64,000 nucleotides of DNA. Origin: Neobacillus sp. SuZ13 (lineage in GTDB: Bacteria; Bacillota; Bacilli; Bacillales; Cytobacillaceae). The stretch is taken from the NCBI RefSeq assembly GCF_030123365.1, contig NZ_CP126107.1:4611501-4675500 (forward strand), read 5' to 3'. A program made the translations under genes and the position numbers. The notes under the pieces were generated by a model, which worked only from the letters and a program-made list of their open reading frames with translations, did no database searches and was not told the DNA's origin. Shown here piece after piece: positions 16,288 to 25,143 of the stretch (its first letter is position 1; each line of letters begins with the position of its first letter).

Positions 16288-17994
16288 TTATGCGTGTTTT
16301 TGGTTTTCTTCTTCTCTTTTTTGTTTCTCTTCTTCAACTAGCATTCTTCTTAAAATTTTCCCTACAGCAGTTTTGGGCAATTCTTGTCTAAATTCATAGT
16401 ATCTCGGTGCCTTGTAAGCCGCAAGATATTTTCGTGAAAATTGGTTCATTTCTTCTTCCGTAACCGATGAACCTTCTTTTAAGACAATATAAGCCTTAAC
16501 CGTTTCTCCGCGGTATGGATCGGGAATTCCTGCTGCGACTGCTTCAACCACATCCGGATGTTCATATAATACTTCCTCAATCTCTCTTGGATAGATATTA
16601 TACCCGCCAGCGATAATCATATCCTTTTTGCGGTCAACTACATAAAAATAGCCATCTTCATCCATATAGCCAAGGTCACCCGTATATAACCATCCATCAT
16701 GCAAGACTTCCTTCGTATCCTCTGGACGATTCCAGTACCCCTTCATGATTTGCGGCCCTTTTATCACGATTTCTCCAATTTCCTTTATAGGCACCGGTTC
16801 ACCTGTGTCTGTTGATACAACTTTTACTTCTGTATCTGGCCACGGCACACCAATACTGCCTTTTACTCGAGGGGCATCCCATAAAAAGTTCGCATGTGTG
16901 ACTGGAGATGCTTCCGTTAGCCCATAGCCTTCTACAAGTTTCCCTCCAGAAACGTCTTCAAACTTCTCTTGTACCTCGACTGGAAGTGCGGCTGAGCCAC
17001 TGATACAAGAATGAATCGATGATAAATCATACTTTTTCAAATCAGGATAGTTTAAGATTCCAATATAAATGGTTGGTGCACCTGGGAACACTGTCGGGCG
17101 CTGTTGGTGTATGGTCTTCAATGTTGTCTCAACATCAAATTTAGGTAATAAGATCATTTTATTGGCCTGCATCACCGATAAAATAAGCACAGTTGTCATG
17201 CCGTACACGTGGAAAAACGGGATGATTGCAAGAACGGATTCTTCTCCTGGCTTGGATTTATAAAGCCAGGCCTGGCACATCTTGGTATTTGCAATTAAAT
17301 TCTTATGGGTAAGCATGACGCCTTTCGGAAATCCTGTTGTTCCTCCTGTGTATTGAAGGAGTGCAACATCTTCCTCAGGATTGAATTCAACATGCCTCAC
17401 TTTTTGTCGCTTCATTTTTACTATTTCCGAAAGCAAATGTGTACTTCCTCCGTGTTTTACATTCACGACAATTCCATATTGTTTTTTCTGGATGAAGGGA
17501 TAAATTAGATTTTTAGGGAATGGTAAGTAGTTCTTGATAGCGGTTACAATAATATGTTGTAAATCTGTTTGCGGCATCACTTTAGATACGCGTGGGTAGA
17601 GGATGTCGAGTGTAATAATTGCCTTTGCGCCTGAATCTTTCATCTGGTATTCTAATTCACGTTCGGTATATAACGGGTTCGTTTGAACAACAATTCCGCC
17701 TGCTATTAGTACCCCAAAATAACTAATCACAGCCTGTGGTGTGTTAGGAAGCATGATCGCGACCCGATCACCTTTTGAAATGCCAAGGGTTTCCTGCAAG
17801 TAACCGGCAAAATTCAAGGCATCTTCATAAAGCTGTTTATACGTGATATCTTTTCCCATAAAATGAATCGCTATTTTTTCAGGGTATTGCTCTGCAGAAT
17901 TCACTAAGTATTGCTGAACAGGCTCTTTGGAGTACTCGAGTGTGGCTGGTATTTCTTTTGGATACAGTGTTAGCCAAGGTTTTGCTTCATACAT
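16288..17994 (-). CDS. lcfA: Long-chain fatty-acid-CoA ligase
   Basis: A 568-residue acyl-activating enzyme that converts fatty acid, ATP and CoA to acyl-CoA, the entry step of beta-oxidation. The AMP-binding P-loop LLQYTGGTTGFPKGVMLTH, the adenylate motif VEGYGLTEASP and the hinge/FACS region DGWLYTGDLGYMDEDGYFYVVDRKKDMIIAGG are intact, as is the C-terminal catalytic lysine region (LPKTAVGKILRR). Length fits LcfA. It is upstream of fadR but separated from it by a MITE-like element and the FadR operator. Confidence 0.95.
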   Translation of the reverse strand: MYEAKPWLTLYPKEIPATLEYSKEPVQQYLVNSAEQYPEKIAIHFMGKDITYKQLYEDALNFAGYLQETLGISKGDRVAIMLPNTPQAVISYFGVLIAGGIVVQTNPLYTERELEYQMKDSGAKAIITLDILYPRVSKVMPQTDLQHIIVTAIKNYLPFPKNLIYPFIQKKQYGIVVNVKHGGSTHLLSEIVKMKRQKVRHVEFNPEEDVALLQYTGGTTGFPKGVMLTHKNLIANTKMCQAWLYKSKPGEESVLAIIPFFHVYGMTTVLILSVMQANKMILLPKFDVETTLKTIHQQRPTVFPGAPTIYIGILNYPDLKKYDLSSIHSCISGSAALPVEVQEKFEDVSGGKLVEGYGLTEASPVTHANFLWDAPRVKGSIGVPWPDTEVKVVSTDTGEPVPIKEIGEIVIKGPQIMKGYWNRPEDTKEVLHDGWLYTGDLGYMDEDGYFYVVDRKKDMIIAGGYNIYPREIEEVLYEHPDVVEAVAAGIPDPYRGETVKAYIVLKEGSSVTEEEMNQFSRKYLAAYKAPRYYEFRQELPKTAVGKILRRMLVEEEKQKREEENQKHA

Positions 17995-18093
17995 AATATC
18001 CCCCTTTTCTATGTGGATAATTGTAAAAATTCAAACTTCTCTTCTATTATATTACAGTGCTTCGCATTAAACAATTGACGATAAAGTTAAAAA

Positions 18094-18126
18094 AATCACC
18101 GCTGAATGATCCTCAGCGGTGATTTT
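18094..18126 (-). terminator. Terminator after the yshE unit
   Basis: Hairpin AATCACCGCTGAGGATCATTC-AGCGGTGATT (stem AAATCACCGCTGA / TCAGCGGTGATTTT) followed by T5 on the minus strand, 4 bp after the 27-residue ORF. Confidence 0.9.
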
Positions 18127-18129
18127 GAC

Positions 18130-18213
18130 TTATGCAAAAAATAACATATAGATCAAACCGATTAGCAAAAACAAGCCGCATAATCCGAGAAGTATCTTAG
18201 CTAATGTCTCCAC
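18130..18213 (-). CDS. Possible 27-residue membrane miniprotein
   Basis: A tiny frame starts at GTG (18213) with an upstream AAGGGGAG ribosome binding site and encodes METLAKILLG followed by a hydrophobic run to ...YMLFFA, a single predicted transmembrane helix. It lies 14 bp after yshE and 4 bp before a strong terminator, so it would be the last gene of the mutS2-yshE unit. I recognise no family. Position and start signal make translation plausible. Confidence 0.5.
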   Translation of the reverse strand: METLAKILLGLCGLFLLIGLIYMLFFA

Positions 18214-18227
18214 TTTTTATTCTCCCC

Positions 18228-18641
18228 TTACGTAATACCTGCACCAATGACAATCGATAAGCCAATCGAGATCACCAATGAAATCAACCCAACTGCCCGA
18301 TTATCATTTTGAATTTCTTCGTCAATTTTAAATTTTGGCGTTAAAAATTCAAAGATAAAGTAACCAACTACTAATAACAAAAATCCATAAATCCCCCAGC
18401 CAATCATGGAAAGAAGCGAATTGTTCTGCTCAATTGTACAGCGAAAGATATTGGCCACCCCCAATATCTTCCCCCCAGTTGCCATCGCCACAGCCACATT
18501 TCCTTTTTTGATTTCTTCCCAATTTTTATATTTCGTCACCATTTCAAAAATAGCTAAAAAGACGACCAAACATAAAATGACTACACTATAATTAGCAGCT
18601 ATCTGAATATATTCGTTCTCCCAAAACTGGTCCATTGCCAA
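18228..18641 (-). CDS. yshE: DUF350 membrane protein (YshE-like)
   Basis: A 137-residue integral membrane protein with four hydrophobic helices, including VVILCLVVFLAIFEMV and GFLLLVVGYFIFEFL. The conserved NVAVAMATGGKILGVANIF segment is typical of DUF350. Function is unknown. It follows mutS2 by 13 bp in the B. subtilis order and is probably co-transcribed with it. Confidence 0.85.
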   Translation of the reverse strand: MAMDQFWENEYIQIAANYSVVILCLVVFLAIFEMVTKYKNWEEIKKGNVAVAMATGGKILGVANIFRCTIEQNNSLLSMIGWGIYGFLLLVVGYFIFEFLTPKFKIDEEIQNDNRAVGLISLVISIGLSIVIGAGIT

Positions 18642-18654
18642 AACTCCCCGGACA

Positions 18655-21015
18655 TTATTTAAACTCTACGATGGTTACGCCTGATCCGCCTTCCCCAGCT
18701 TCTCCAAAGCGAATTTTTTTAACAGATCGATGGTTTCTTAAGTATTCCTGAACGCCCTGTCGCAGCGCACCCGTTCCTTTACCATGGATGATCGATACAC
18801 GTGGATAACTGGAAAGCAGCGCATCATCAATATATTTTTCCACCTTAAGAAGAGCATCTTCATAACGCTCCCCGCGAAGGTCTAATTCTAGTTTAACATA
18901 TGAATCCCGACCTTTTACAATTGCCATCGGCTTGGTTTCAACCTGTTTCGGGGTGCTCATATATTCCATATCTTTTTCTTTTACTTTCATTTTGAGAATT
19001 CCAATTTGTACCTGCCATTCATTCGAAGAAACTCTTTCAACCAGTGTACCTTTTTGGTCAAAGGTAAGTACTTTTACCTCATCGCCCGGCATATACGTAT
19101 GTTTCTGCGTTTTTTTATTTGTGAGTTTAGCAGCGGATTTTGGTATTTCTGGTGCAGCCTCTTCTAAGCGCCGTTTTGCTTCAATTAATTCATGTTCCTT
19201 TATATCGGCATGCTTTTCCGTGCGCATTTTGCGTAGATCCCGGATGACCCGTTCTGCCTCACTCTTTGCCTCGTCAACGATTTCTCCAGCTTTTTCTGCT
19301 GCCTTTTCAAGCATAGAGTCTTTTTTCTCGTAAAATTCCATTAGTTGTTTTTGCAAGTCTTGATGGAGTTTCTCAGCAGACTTTAAATAATCGCGAGCTT
19401 CCTCTTGCTCTTTTTCTGCCAGTCGTTTACTGTCTTCCAGAGATGAAATCATTTTATCAATTTGGTTCGTATCTTCACTTACATGCGAGCGTGCCGCCTC
19501 GATGACCCGTTCATTTAAGCCGAGGCGTTTGGAAATTTCAAACGCGTTGCTCCGCCCTGGAACTCCTAATAACAATTTATAGGTAGGGCTTAATGTTTCC
19601 ACATCAAACTCGACACTCGCATTCAAGACACCCTCACGGTTATAACCATATGCTTTTAACTCAGGATAATGTGTCGTGGCAATGACTCTTGCGCCCCGCT
19701 TGTGGACCTCATCCAAAATGGAAATCGCCAAGGCCGCACCTTCCTGCGGATCGGTGCCTGCCCCGAGTTCATCAAATAGTACAAGACTATTAAAATCGAC
19801 TCGATTTAAGATATCCACGATATTAACCATATGGGATGAAAAGGTACTTAAGCTTTGTTCGATGGACTGTTCATCGCCAATATCAGCATAAACTGCATCA
19901 AAAACAGCTAACTCTGAACCGTCATAAGCCGGAATCTGCAAACCCGCTTGGGCCATCAATGTACACAATCCAAGTGTTTTTAAGGTGACCGTTTTACCAC
20001 CTGTATTCGGACCCGTGATAACAATCGTTGTAAATTCTTTTCCAAGCATGATGTCGTTGGCTACGACTTCATCGATTGGAATAAGTGGATGTCTTGCCTT
20101 ATATAAGGCAATTCTTCCTTCATTATTCATGATTGGCATGGATGCTTTTATACGTTTTCCATACCTTGCTTTTGCAAAAATAAAGTCTAAATTGGTAAGG
20201 ACCTCGACGATGATCTTAAGTTCACTCTCGTGTTCAGCCGCTGCGGCCGATAACTCTGTTAGAATCCTATCGATCTCGAGTTGTTCCTTCACACGAATAT
20301 CCTGGAGTTGATTGTTTAATTGGACAATCACTTGCGGTTCTATAAAAAGAGTTTGTCCTGATGCGCTCTGGTCATGAATAATCCCGCCGTAATGGCCGCG
20401 ATACTCCTGTTTAACAGGAATGACAAACCTGTCATTTCGAATCGTGACAATTGCGTCGGAAAGCATTTTGCTGGCATTCGATGAACGAATCATGCTTTCT
20501 AGTTTTTCCCGTACGCGCGATTCATTTGACCTTAGTTGGTTCCTCAATGAACGTAGCAGGTCGCTTGCGCTGTCTAATACTTCTCCGTTATCATCGATGG
20601 CATGTTTAATCGAATGCTCAAGGTTTGTGAGCGGAATAATTCGTCCTGCCTGTTCAGACAAAATTGGAATTTCTGTTCGTTCATCAGCAAACTCCTCTAT
20701 AAATCGTTTCATTTGTCTGCTTGCATGGATGGTACTAGCTATTTGAATGAGTTCATTCGGGCTTAACACACCGCCAATGACCGAACGTTTGATGTGTGCA
20801 GTAATATCATGAACACCTGAAAGTGGAACATTCCCTTTTACCCGAAACACTGTTGCAGCCTCATCTGTTTCTGCTTGAAGTTTAACCACTTCATCAAAAT
20901 CAGTAGACGGCACCAAGTCCTGTATTTTTCTTCTCCCAAGAGAAGAAGCGGCATGTTCTAACAGCTGTTCTTTAACTTTAGTAAATTCTAGTACTTTTAA
21001 AGCTTTTTCTTGCAT
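18655..21015 (-). CDS. mutS2: Endonuclease MutS2 (recombination/ribosome-collision factor)
   Basis: A 786-residue MutS2. It lacks the mismatch-recognition domain of MutS, has a MutS core and ATPase (Walker A TGPNTGGKTVTLKT, Walker B SLVLFDELGAGTDPQEG), a long Glu/Lys-rich coiled coil (about 510-640), a KOW-like stretch and a C-terminal Smr domain (LDLRGERYEDALLKV and HGKGTGALRQGV). Family members suppress recombination or, in B. subtilis, act on collided ribosomes. It lies 12 bp after polX. Confidence 0.96.
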   Translation of the reverse strand: MQEKALKVLEFTKVKEQLLEHAASSLGRRKIQDLVPSTDFDEVVKLQAETDEAATVFRVKGNVPLSGVHDITAHIKRSVIGGVLSPNELIQIASTIHASRQMKRFIEEFADERTEIPILSEQAGRIIPLTNLEHSIKHAIDDNGEVLDSASDLLRSLRNQLRSNESRVREKLESMIRSSNASKMLSDAIVTIRNDRFVIPVKQEYRGHYGGIIHDQSASGQTLFIEPQVIVQLNNQLQDIRVKEQLEIDRILTELSAAAAEHESELKIIVEVLTNLDFIFAKARYGKRIKASMPIMNNEGRIALYKARHPLIPIDEVVANDIMLGKEFTTIVITGPNTGGKTVTLKTLGLCTLMAQAGLQIPAYDGSELAVFDAVYADIGDEQSIEQSLSTFSSHMVNIVDILNRVDFNSLVLFDELGAGTDPQEGAALAISILDEVHKRGARVIATTHYPELKAYGYNREGVLNASVEFDVETLSPTYKLLLGVPGRSNAFEISKRLGLNERVIEAARSHVSEDTNQIDKMISSLEDSKRLAEKEQEEARDYLKSAEKLHQDLQKQLMEFYEKKDSMLEKAAEKAGEIVDEAKSEAERVIRDLRKMRTEKHADIKEHELIEAKRRLEEAAPEIPKSAAKLTNKKTQKHTYMPGDEVKVLTFDQKGTLVERVSSNEWQVQIGILKMKVKEKDMEYMSTPKQVETKPMAIVKGRDSYVKLELDLRGERYEDALLKVEKYIDDALLSSYPRVSIIHGKGTGALRQGVQEYLRNHRSVKKIRFGEAGEGGSGVTIVEFK

Positions 21016-21027
21016 GGAGATAACCTC

Positions 21028-22746
21028 CTATTCTCGATTATGTAAAAATTCTAGCAGGTCATTTTTATCCAGTGCATTTAGCACTGATGATTTTTTAATC
21101 CAGCCTTTTTTGGCTGCGGAAACACCGATTTCCATATGCTTTAATGTATCCATTTTATGGGCATCTGTGTTGATAAGGATTTTTACTCCCGCCTCCTGTG
21201 CACTACGTAAATACTCCGCTGCTAAATCAAGCCTGTTTGGATTTGCGTTTAGTTCTAAGGCTGTATTAGTTTCTTTGGCAAGTTGGATTAATAAATCAAT
21301 GTTTACATCGTATCCTTCGCGGCGCCCAATTTTCCTGCCAGTTGGATGAGCAATTAAATCCACATGGGCATTTGTTAACGCTGTCTTTAGACGCTCCATG
21401 ATTTTTTCCCGTGGTTGAGAAAAGGCAGAATGAATGGAGGCAATCACGAAATCCATGTCAGCTAGCAACTCATCATCATAATCCAAACTGCCATCTGGAA
21501 GAATATCCATCTCGACACCCGCTAGAATAAGGAAATCATCATACTTTTGATTAAGTCTGTTTATTTCTTCTCTTTGCATAAGAAGTCTTTCCCGTGTAAG
21601 ACCATTAGCCACTTTTAAATACTGTGAATGGTCAGTGATGGCCATGTATTGATAACCTCTTGCCCGGCAGGCATCAGCCATTTGTTCAATGGAATGGGCA
21701 CCGTCGCTCCAGGTGGAATGCATGTGAAGATCACCTTTAATATCTGCTAACTCAATTAACTCCTCAGTTGCACTGAATGTTTCGACTTCCTTCCCGTCCT
21801 CTCTTATTTCTGGAGGGATGAAGGGAAGATCAAAATGCTTGAAAAATTCTTCTTCAGATGAGAATGTGAGAATTTCTCCCGTCTCGATGATTTCCACACC
21901 ATACTCACTAATCTTTTCACCGCGTTCTTTCGCAAGTTGTCTCATCCGGACATTATGGTCTTTTGATCCAGTGAAATGATGAAGGGTTGTGATAAATTCT
22001 TCGGGTTTTACCAGACGGAAATCGACTGAAATATCGTAATCATAGGCAAAAACGAGGGAAACCTTCGTTTCTCCAGCTCCAATCACTTCTTTGATGTTTG
22101 CTAATTGTAATAGCTGTTCGCGCACATGTTCAGGTTGTTTGGTTGCAATGATAAAATCAAGATCCTTAATCGTCTCTCTCATTCTGCGCAGGCTTCCCGC
22201 ACGTGAAAATCGGTCAATATCCTTGAAATTCTCTAGTGTAGCTTCAATCTGCTCTGCAATTGGAAGCATGTAGGCTAATGGCAGCCGATCAGGCCTTGTA
22301 CCCACATTGGCAATGGCACTGAGGATTTTTTCCTCTGTCTTCTTGCCAAAACCAGCGAGTGCTTGAACTTTTCCTTCCTCACAAGCTTCTTTTAAGCTGG
22401 AAACATCCACAACTTTCAATTCTTTGTATAGTTTGGCAATTTTCTTACCGCCTAGACCAGGGAGCTGAAGCAATGGGATTAATCCTCTTGGAACTTCCGC
22501 CTTTAGTTCCGTTAGAACAGAAGAAGTACCCTCTTTTATGTATTCATCTATGACAGCGGCCGTCCCTTTACCGATCCCAGAAATCGTTGTAAAATCTTCA
22601 ATTTCTGTTAAGTCTCGTTCATCTGTTTCCAAGGCATTTCCAGCTTTTCGAAAAGCAGAAACCTTAAAAGGATTTTCTCCTTTTAACTCCATATAAGTGG
22701 CAATCGTTTCTAATAATCGTAATAAATCTTTTTTAGTTACTTCCAT
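21028..22746 (-). CDS. polX: DNA polymerase/3'-5' exonuclease PolX
   Basis: A 572-residue family X polymerase used in base-excision repair. Residues about 1-310 form the polymerase with helix-hairpin-helix motifs (ISGIGKGTA, LPGLGGKKIAKL) and the nucleotidyltransferase motif GSLRRMRETIKDLDFIIA. Residues about 330-572 form a PHP domain with metal ligands in DLHMHSTWSDGAHS, MAITDHSQYL, GVEMDIL, ASIHSAF, DLIAHPTGR and INTDAHKMD. The gene is between cvpA and mutS2 in one minus-strand run. Confidence 0.96.
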   Translation of the reverse strand: MEVTKKDLLRLLETIATYMELKGENPFKVSAFRKAGNALETDERDLTEIEDFTTISGIGKGTAAVIDEYIKEGTSSVLTELKAEVPRGLIPLLQLPGLGGKKIAKLYKELKVVDVSSLKEACEEGKVQALAGFGKKTEEKILSAIANVGTRPDRLPLAYMLPIAEQIEATLENFKDIDRFSRAGSLRRMRETIKDLDFIIATKQPEHVREQLLQLANIKEVIGAGETKVSLVFAYDYDISVDFRLVKPEEFITTLHHFTGSKDHNVRMRQLAKERGEKISEYGVEIIETGEILTFSSEEEFFKHFDLPFIPPEIREDGKEVETFSATEELIELADIKGDLHMHSTWSDGAHSIEQMADACRARGYQYMAITDHSQYLKVANGLTRERLLMQREEINRLNQKYDDFLILAGVEMDILPDGSLDYDDELLADMDFVIASIHSAFSQPREKIMERLKTALTNAHVDLIAHPTGRKIGRREGYDVNIDLLIQLAKETNTALELNANPNRLDLAAEYLRSAQEAGVKILINTDAHKMDTLKHMEIGVSAAKKGWIKKSSVLNALDKNDLLEFLHNRE

Positions 22747-22808
22747 TAATAAGTCACCTACCTACTGATTAGCATTTTCATTTTAGCCTACTTTATGGCA
22801 TGAATAGA

Positions 22809-22833
22809 AAAACTTCTCTGCTACAGAGAAGTT
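22809..22833 (-). terminator. Terminator overlapping the cvpA stop codon
   Basis: Hairpin ACTTCTCTG / CAGAGAAGT followed by TTTT on the minus strand; the TAG stop of cvpA lies in the loop. It would reduce read-through into polX. Confidence 0.65.
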
Positions 22834-23375
22834 AAAGCAGCTGTATATTCAATCCACAAGCTTTTAATTTGCTGTGAAAGGATCGGAGTACTATTCACAA
22901 TTGCTTTTGCCATGATCGATTGATCCAAAGCATTTTGCATAAATTCTATTGGTACAAGGGCTGAAATATATAATAAAATAAAGATAACTAAATACACTTC
23001 AACGAAACCTAGAATTCCTCCTGCCCAAACATTCAATTGCCGTAAGATAGGCAGATGAGCAACGAAGTCGAGCATGGAACCAATAATTTGCAATAACACT
23101 TTTGCTGCAAAAAAGATGATGACAAAGGCAATCGCACGATAGAAGGCGGCTTCCATATTACTACTGTCACCTAAGATTTTTAGTGTAGACATGTTACCAA
23201 AGTTCGGATAAGGAATCCATAATGTTAACCTCGGTGCTAACTGTTCGTAGTATGAATATGCCGCTACATATGCAATAATAAAACCTATTAAATGAAAAAG
23301 CTGCAAAATAAAGCCTCTTTTCAAGCCTACAAAGAATCCAATAATTAAAAAAATGATAATTGCTATATCCAACAT
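22821..23375 (-). CDS. cvpA: CvpA family membrane protein (YshB)
   Basis: A 184-residue protein with four hydrophobic helices (starting MLDIAIIIFLIIGFFVGLKRGF) that matches the CvpA/colicin V production family. The GxxxGFxxGxxRG-type N-terminal signature is present. The molecular role in Bacillus is not known. It follows zapA by 6 bp, an operon arrangement conserved with B. subtilis zapA-yshB. Confidence 0.9.
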   Translation of the reverse strand: MLDIAIIIFLIIGFFVGLKRGFILQLFHLIGFIIAYVAAYSYYEQLAPRLTLWIPYPNFGNMSTLKILGDSSNMEAAFYRAIAFVIIFFAAKVLLQIIGSMLDFVAHLPILRQLNVWAGGILGFVEVYLVIFILLYISALVPIEFMQNALDQSIMAKAIVNSTPILSQQIKSLWIEYTAALTSL

Positions 23376-23381
23376 GGTCTT

Positions 23382-23642
23382 TTAGTCCTTTTCCTTTTGT
23401 TGTTCTTTTTGCAGCCGATTTAATTCGTCTTTCATTTGAAGAAAATCATTGACTGCATTTACAGCTGTTAAAACGGCGAGTTTGGTTGCATCTAAAGTGG
23501 GATTCTTATAACTGATTTCGCGCATTTTATTGTCAACTAATGAGGCCACATGCCGGATTTGACTTGGACTTTCGGAACCCACAATAACATATTGTTGTCC
23601 GTATATTTCTACGGTTGTTCTATTTTTTTGATTATTCGACAA
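23382..23642 (-). CDS. zapA: Cell division protein ZapA
   Basis: An 86-residue cytoplasmic protein that bundles FtsZ protofilaments at the Z ring. The N-terminal TTVEIYGQQYVIVG and HVASLVDNKMREI motifs and the C-terminal coiled coil (LQMKDELNRLQKEQQKE) are typical. I chose TTG at 23642 because GGAGG lies 7 bp upstream; the ATG two codons earlier overlaps the ribosome binding site. Confidence 0.92.
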   Translation of the reverse strand: MSNNQKNRTTVEIYGQQYVIVGSESPSQIRHVASLVDNKMREISYKNPTLDATKLAVLTAVNAVNDFLQMKDELNRLQKEQQKEKD

Positions 23643-23750
23643 CGTCATGCCTCCATTCAGAGAATCCTATTCTCTATCATAACATGAACCGTTATCTGTG
23701 GAAAAGTTAAAGCGTATTTTATCTTTATTTAGAAATGTGGTGTGTATAGT

Positions 23751-24695
23751 ATGGGTAATGTTGTATTAAATCTAGAAATAAATAAAATCATGGAAATGAG
23801 AAACTACTACGGTAAAAATTTATTAGATAAAAACATTCCCGGGAGCGTGTTTGCCGCAAAAACGTCTGCCTGCATGATTACAGCTTATAAATCTGGCAAA
23901 GTATTATTCCAAGGGAACGATAGTGAAAAAGAGGCTAGTAAATGGGGAAGTGCCACCTCAAACAAGCCTTCCTCTCCTACTAAATCGAAATCACCAGCGA
24001 AAGGCGACCTGCCGGTTGGGATTAGTCAAATGTCAGTGATTGGTTCAGATGAAGTTGGGACGGGAGACTTTTTCGGTCCAATTACAGTCGTGGCAGCCTA
24101 TGTAAAAAAAGAAAATATTCCATTGTTGAAAGAATTAGGCGTGCGGGATTCGAAGGATTTAAACGATGAAAAAATCATTGCGATTGCAAAGGTCATTAAA
24201 GATATTATTCCATTTAGTTTAATGACCTTAAAAAACGAAAAATATAATCAGGTTCAACAATCAGGAATGTCGCAAGGAAAAATGAAAGCGATCCTCCATA
24301 ATCAAGCGATTTTAAATGTATTAAGCAAAATTTCGCCTGAGAAGCCAGAAGCGATTCTTATCGACCAATTTGTGCAAGGCAGTACCTATTTTCAGCATAT
24401 TAAAGGCCAAAAAGCAGTGGCCAAAGAAAATGTTTGCTTTAGTACGAAAGCAGAAGGCATTCATCTTGCCGTTGCGGCAGCAAGTATTCTCGCACGATAT
24501 GCCTTCATCCAATATATTGATAAACTCAGCGAGTCTGCTGGCTTCAAAATTCCAAAAGGTGCAGGAGCACAGGTGGATATAGCTGCAGCAAAGCTAATTA
24601 TGAGCAAAGGCCGTGACATCCTTCCTTCTTATGTGAAGCTCCACTTTGCCAATACCGATAAAGCGATCGCCCTTGTTAATAAAAAACGAAATTGA
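23751..24695 (+). CDS. rnhC: Ribonuclease HIII
   Basis: An RNase HIII of about 314 residues that removes RNA from RNA-DNA hybrids. The N-terminal substrate-binding domain (residues 1-90) is followed by the catalytic domain with IGSDEVGTGDFFGPI (Asp-Glu pair), GVRDSKDLND and ILIDQFVQG. The Gly-Lys-rich extension distinguishes it from RNase HII. Start is uncertain: ATG at 23751 or GTG at 23742, both with weak ribosome sites. It is divergent from zapA, as in B. subtilis. Confidence 0.94.
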   Translation: MGNVVLNLEINKIMEMRNYYGKNLLDKNIPGSVFAAKTSACMITAYKSGKVLFQGNDSEKEASKWGSATSNKPSSPTKSKSPAKGDLPVGISQMSVIGSDEVGTGDFFGPITVVAAYVKKENIPLLKELGVRDSKDLNDEKIIAIAKVIKDIIPFSLMTLKNEKYNQVQQSGMSQGKMKAILHNQAILNVLSKISPEKPEAILIDQFVQGSTYFQHIKGQKAVAKENVCFSTKAEGIHLAVAAASILARYAFIQYIDKLSESAGFKIPKGAGAQVDIAAAKLIMSKGRDILPSYVKLHFANTDKAIALVNKKRN

Positions 24696-24756
24696 AATGA
24701 TTTTTTGGGCTGTTCTAGGAATAGATATATAAAAATGGCGTTTGGAGGAATTTAGG

Positions 24757-25047
24757 TTGGCAAATCGATTAAGTGAAGCGGAGATAACTGCAGCTGTTGC
24801 GAGCTTACAGGGCTGGAAATTGGACGGAAAATTCATTGTGAAAAAATACCGATTTCGTGAGTTTTTACAAGGCGTAGCGTTTGTGAATGTCATAGCGCAG
24901 CTTTCAGAAGAAAAAAATCATCATCCATTCATTGCGATTGATTATAAACTAGTAACACTGCGATTAACCTCATGGAATGCCGGGGGATTAACTGATTTGG
25001 ATATCACTTTAGCGAATAACTATGACTCGATTTATGAAAAGATATAA
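24757..25047 (+). CDS. Pterin-4a-carbinolamine dehydratase
   Basis: A 96-residue PCD/DCoH protein that dehydrates 4a-hydroxytetrahydropterin. The active-site motif EEKNHHPF (His-His-Pro) and the downstream TLRLTSWNAGGLTDLDITLA are characteristic. TTG at 24757 is the likely start because GGAGGA lies 8 bp upstream; the earlier in-frame TTG at 24742 overlaps that site. No aromatic hydroxylase is visible nearby, so its substrate here is not explained by context. Confidence 0.9.
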   Translation: MANRLSEAEITAAVASLQGWKLDGKFIVKKYRFREFLQGVAFVNVIAQLSEEKNHHPFIAIDYKLVTLRLTSWNAGGLTDLDITLANNYDSIYEKI

Positions 25048-25104
25048 GAGTAAGGGAAATGAAACGAGGTTAATCTGTGGAAACCTCGTTTTCCTAATCA
25101 AAAA

Positions 25105-25141
25105 AGCTAGTTCGAAGACAATCTTCGAACTAGCTTCTTTT
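25105..25141. terminator. Bidirectional terminator between the PCD gene and pheT
   Basis: Strong hairpin AAGCTAGTTCGAAG / CTTCGAACTAGCTT with A and T runs on either side, between convergent genes. A second hairpin with arms AACGAGGTT / AACCTCGTT lies at 25063-25093. Confidence 0.9.
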
Positions 25142-25143
25142 GG

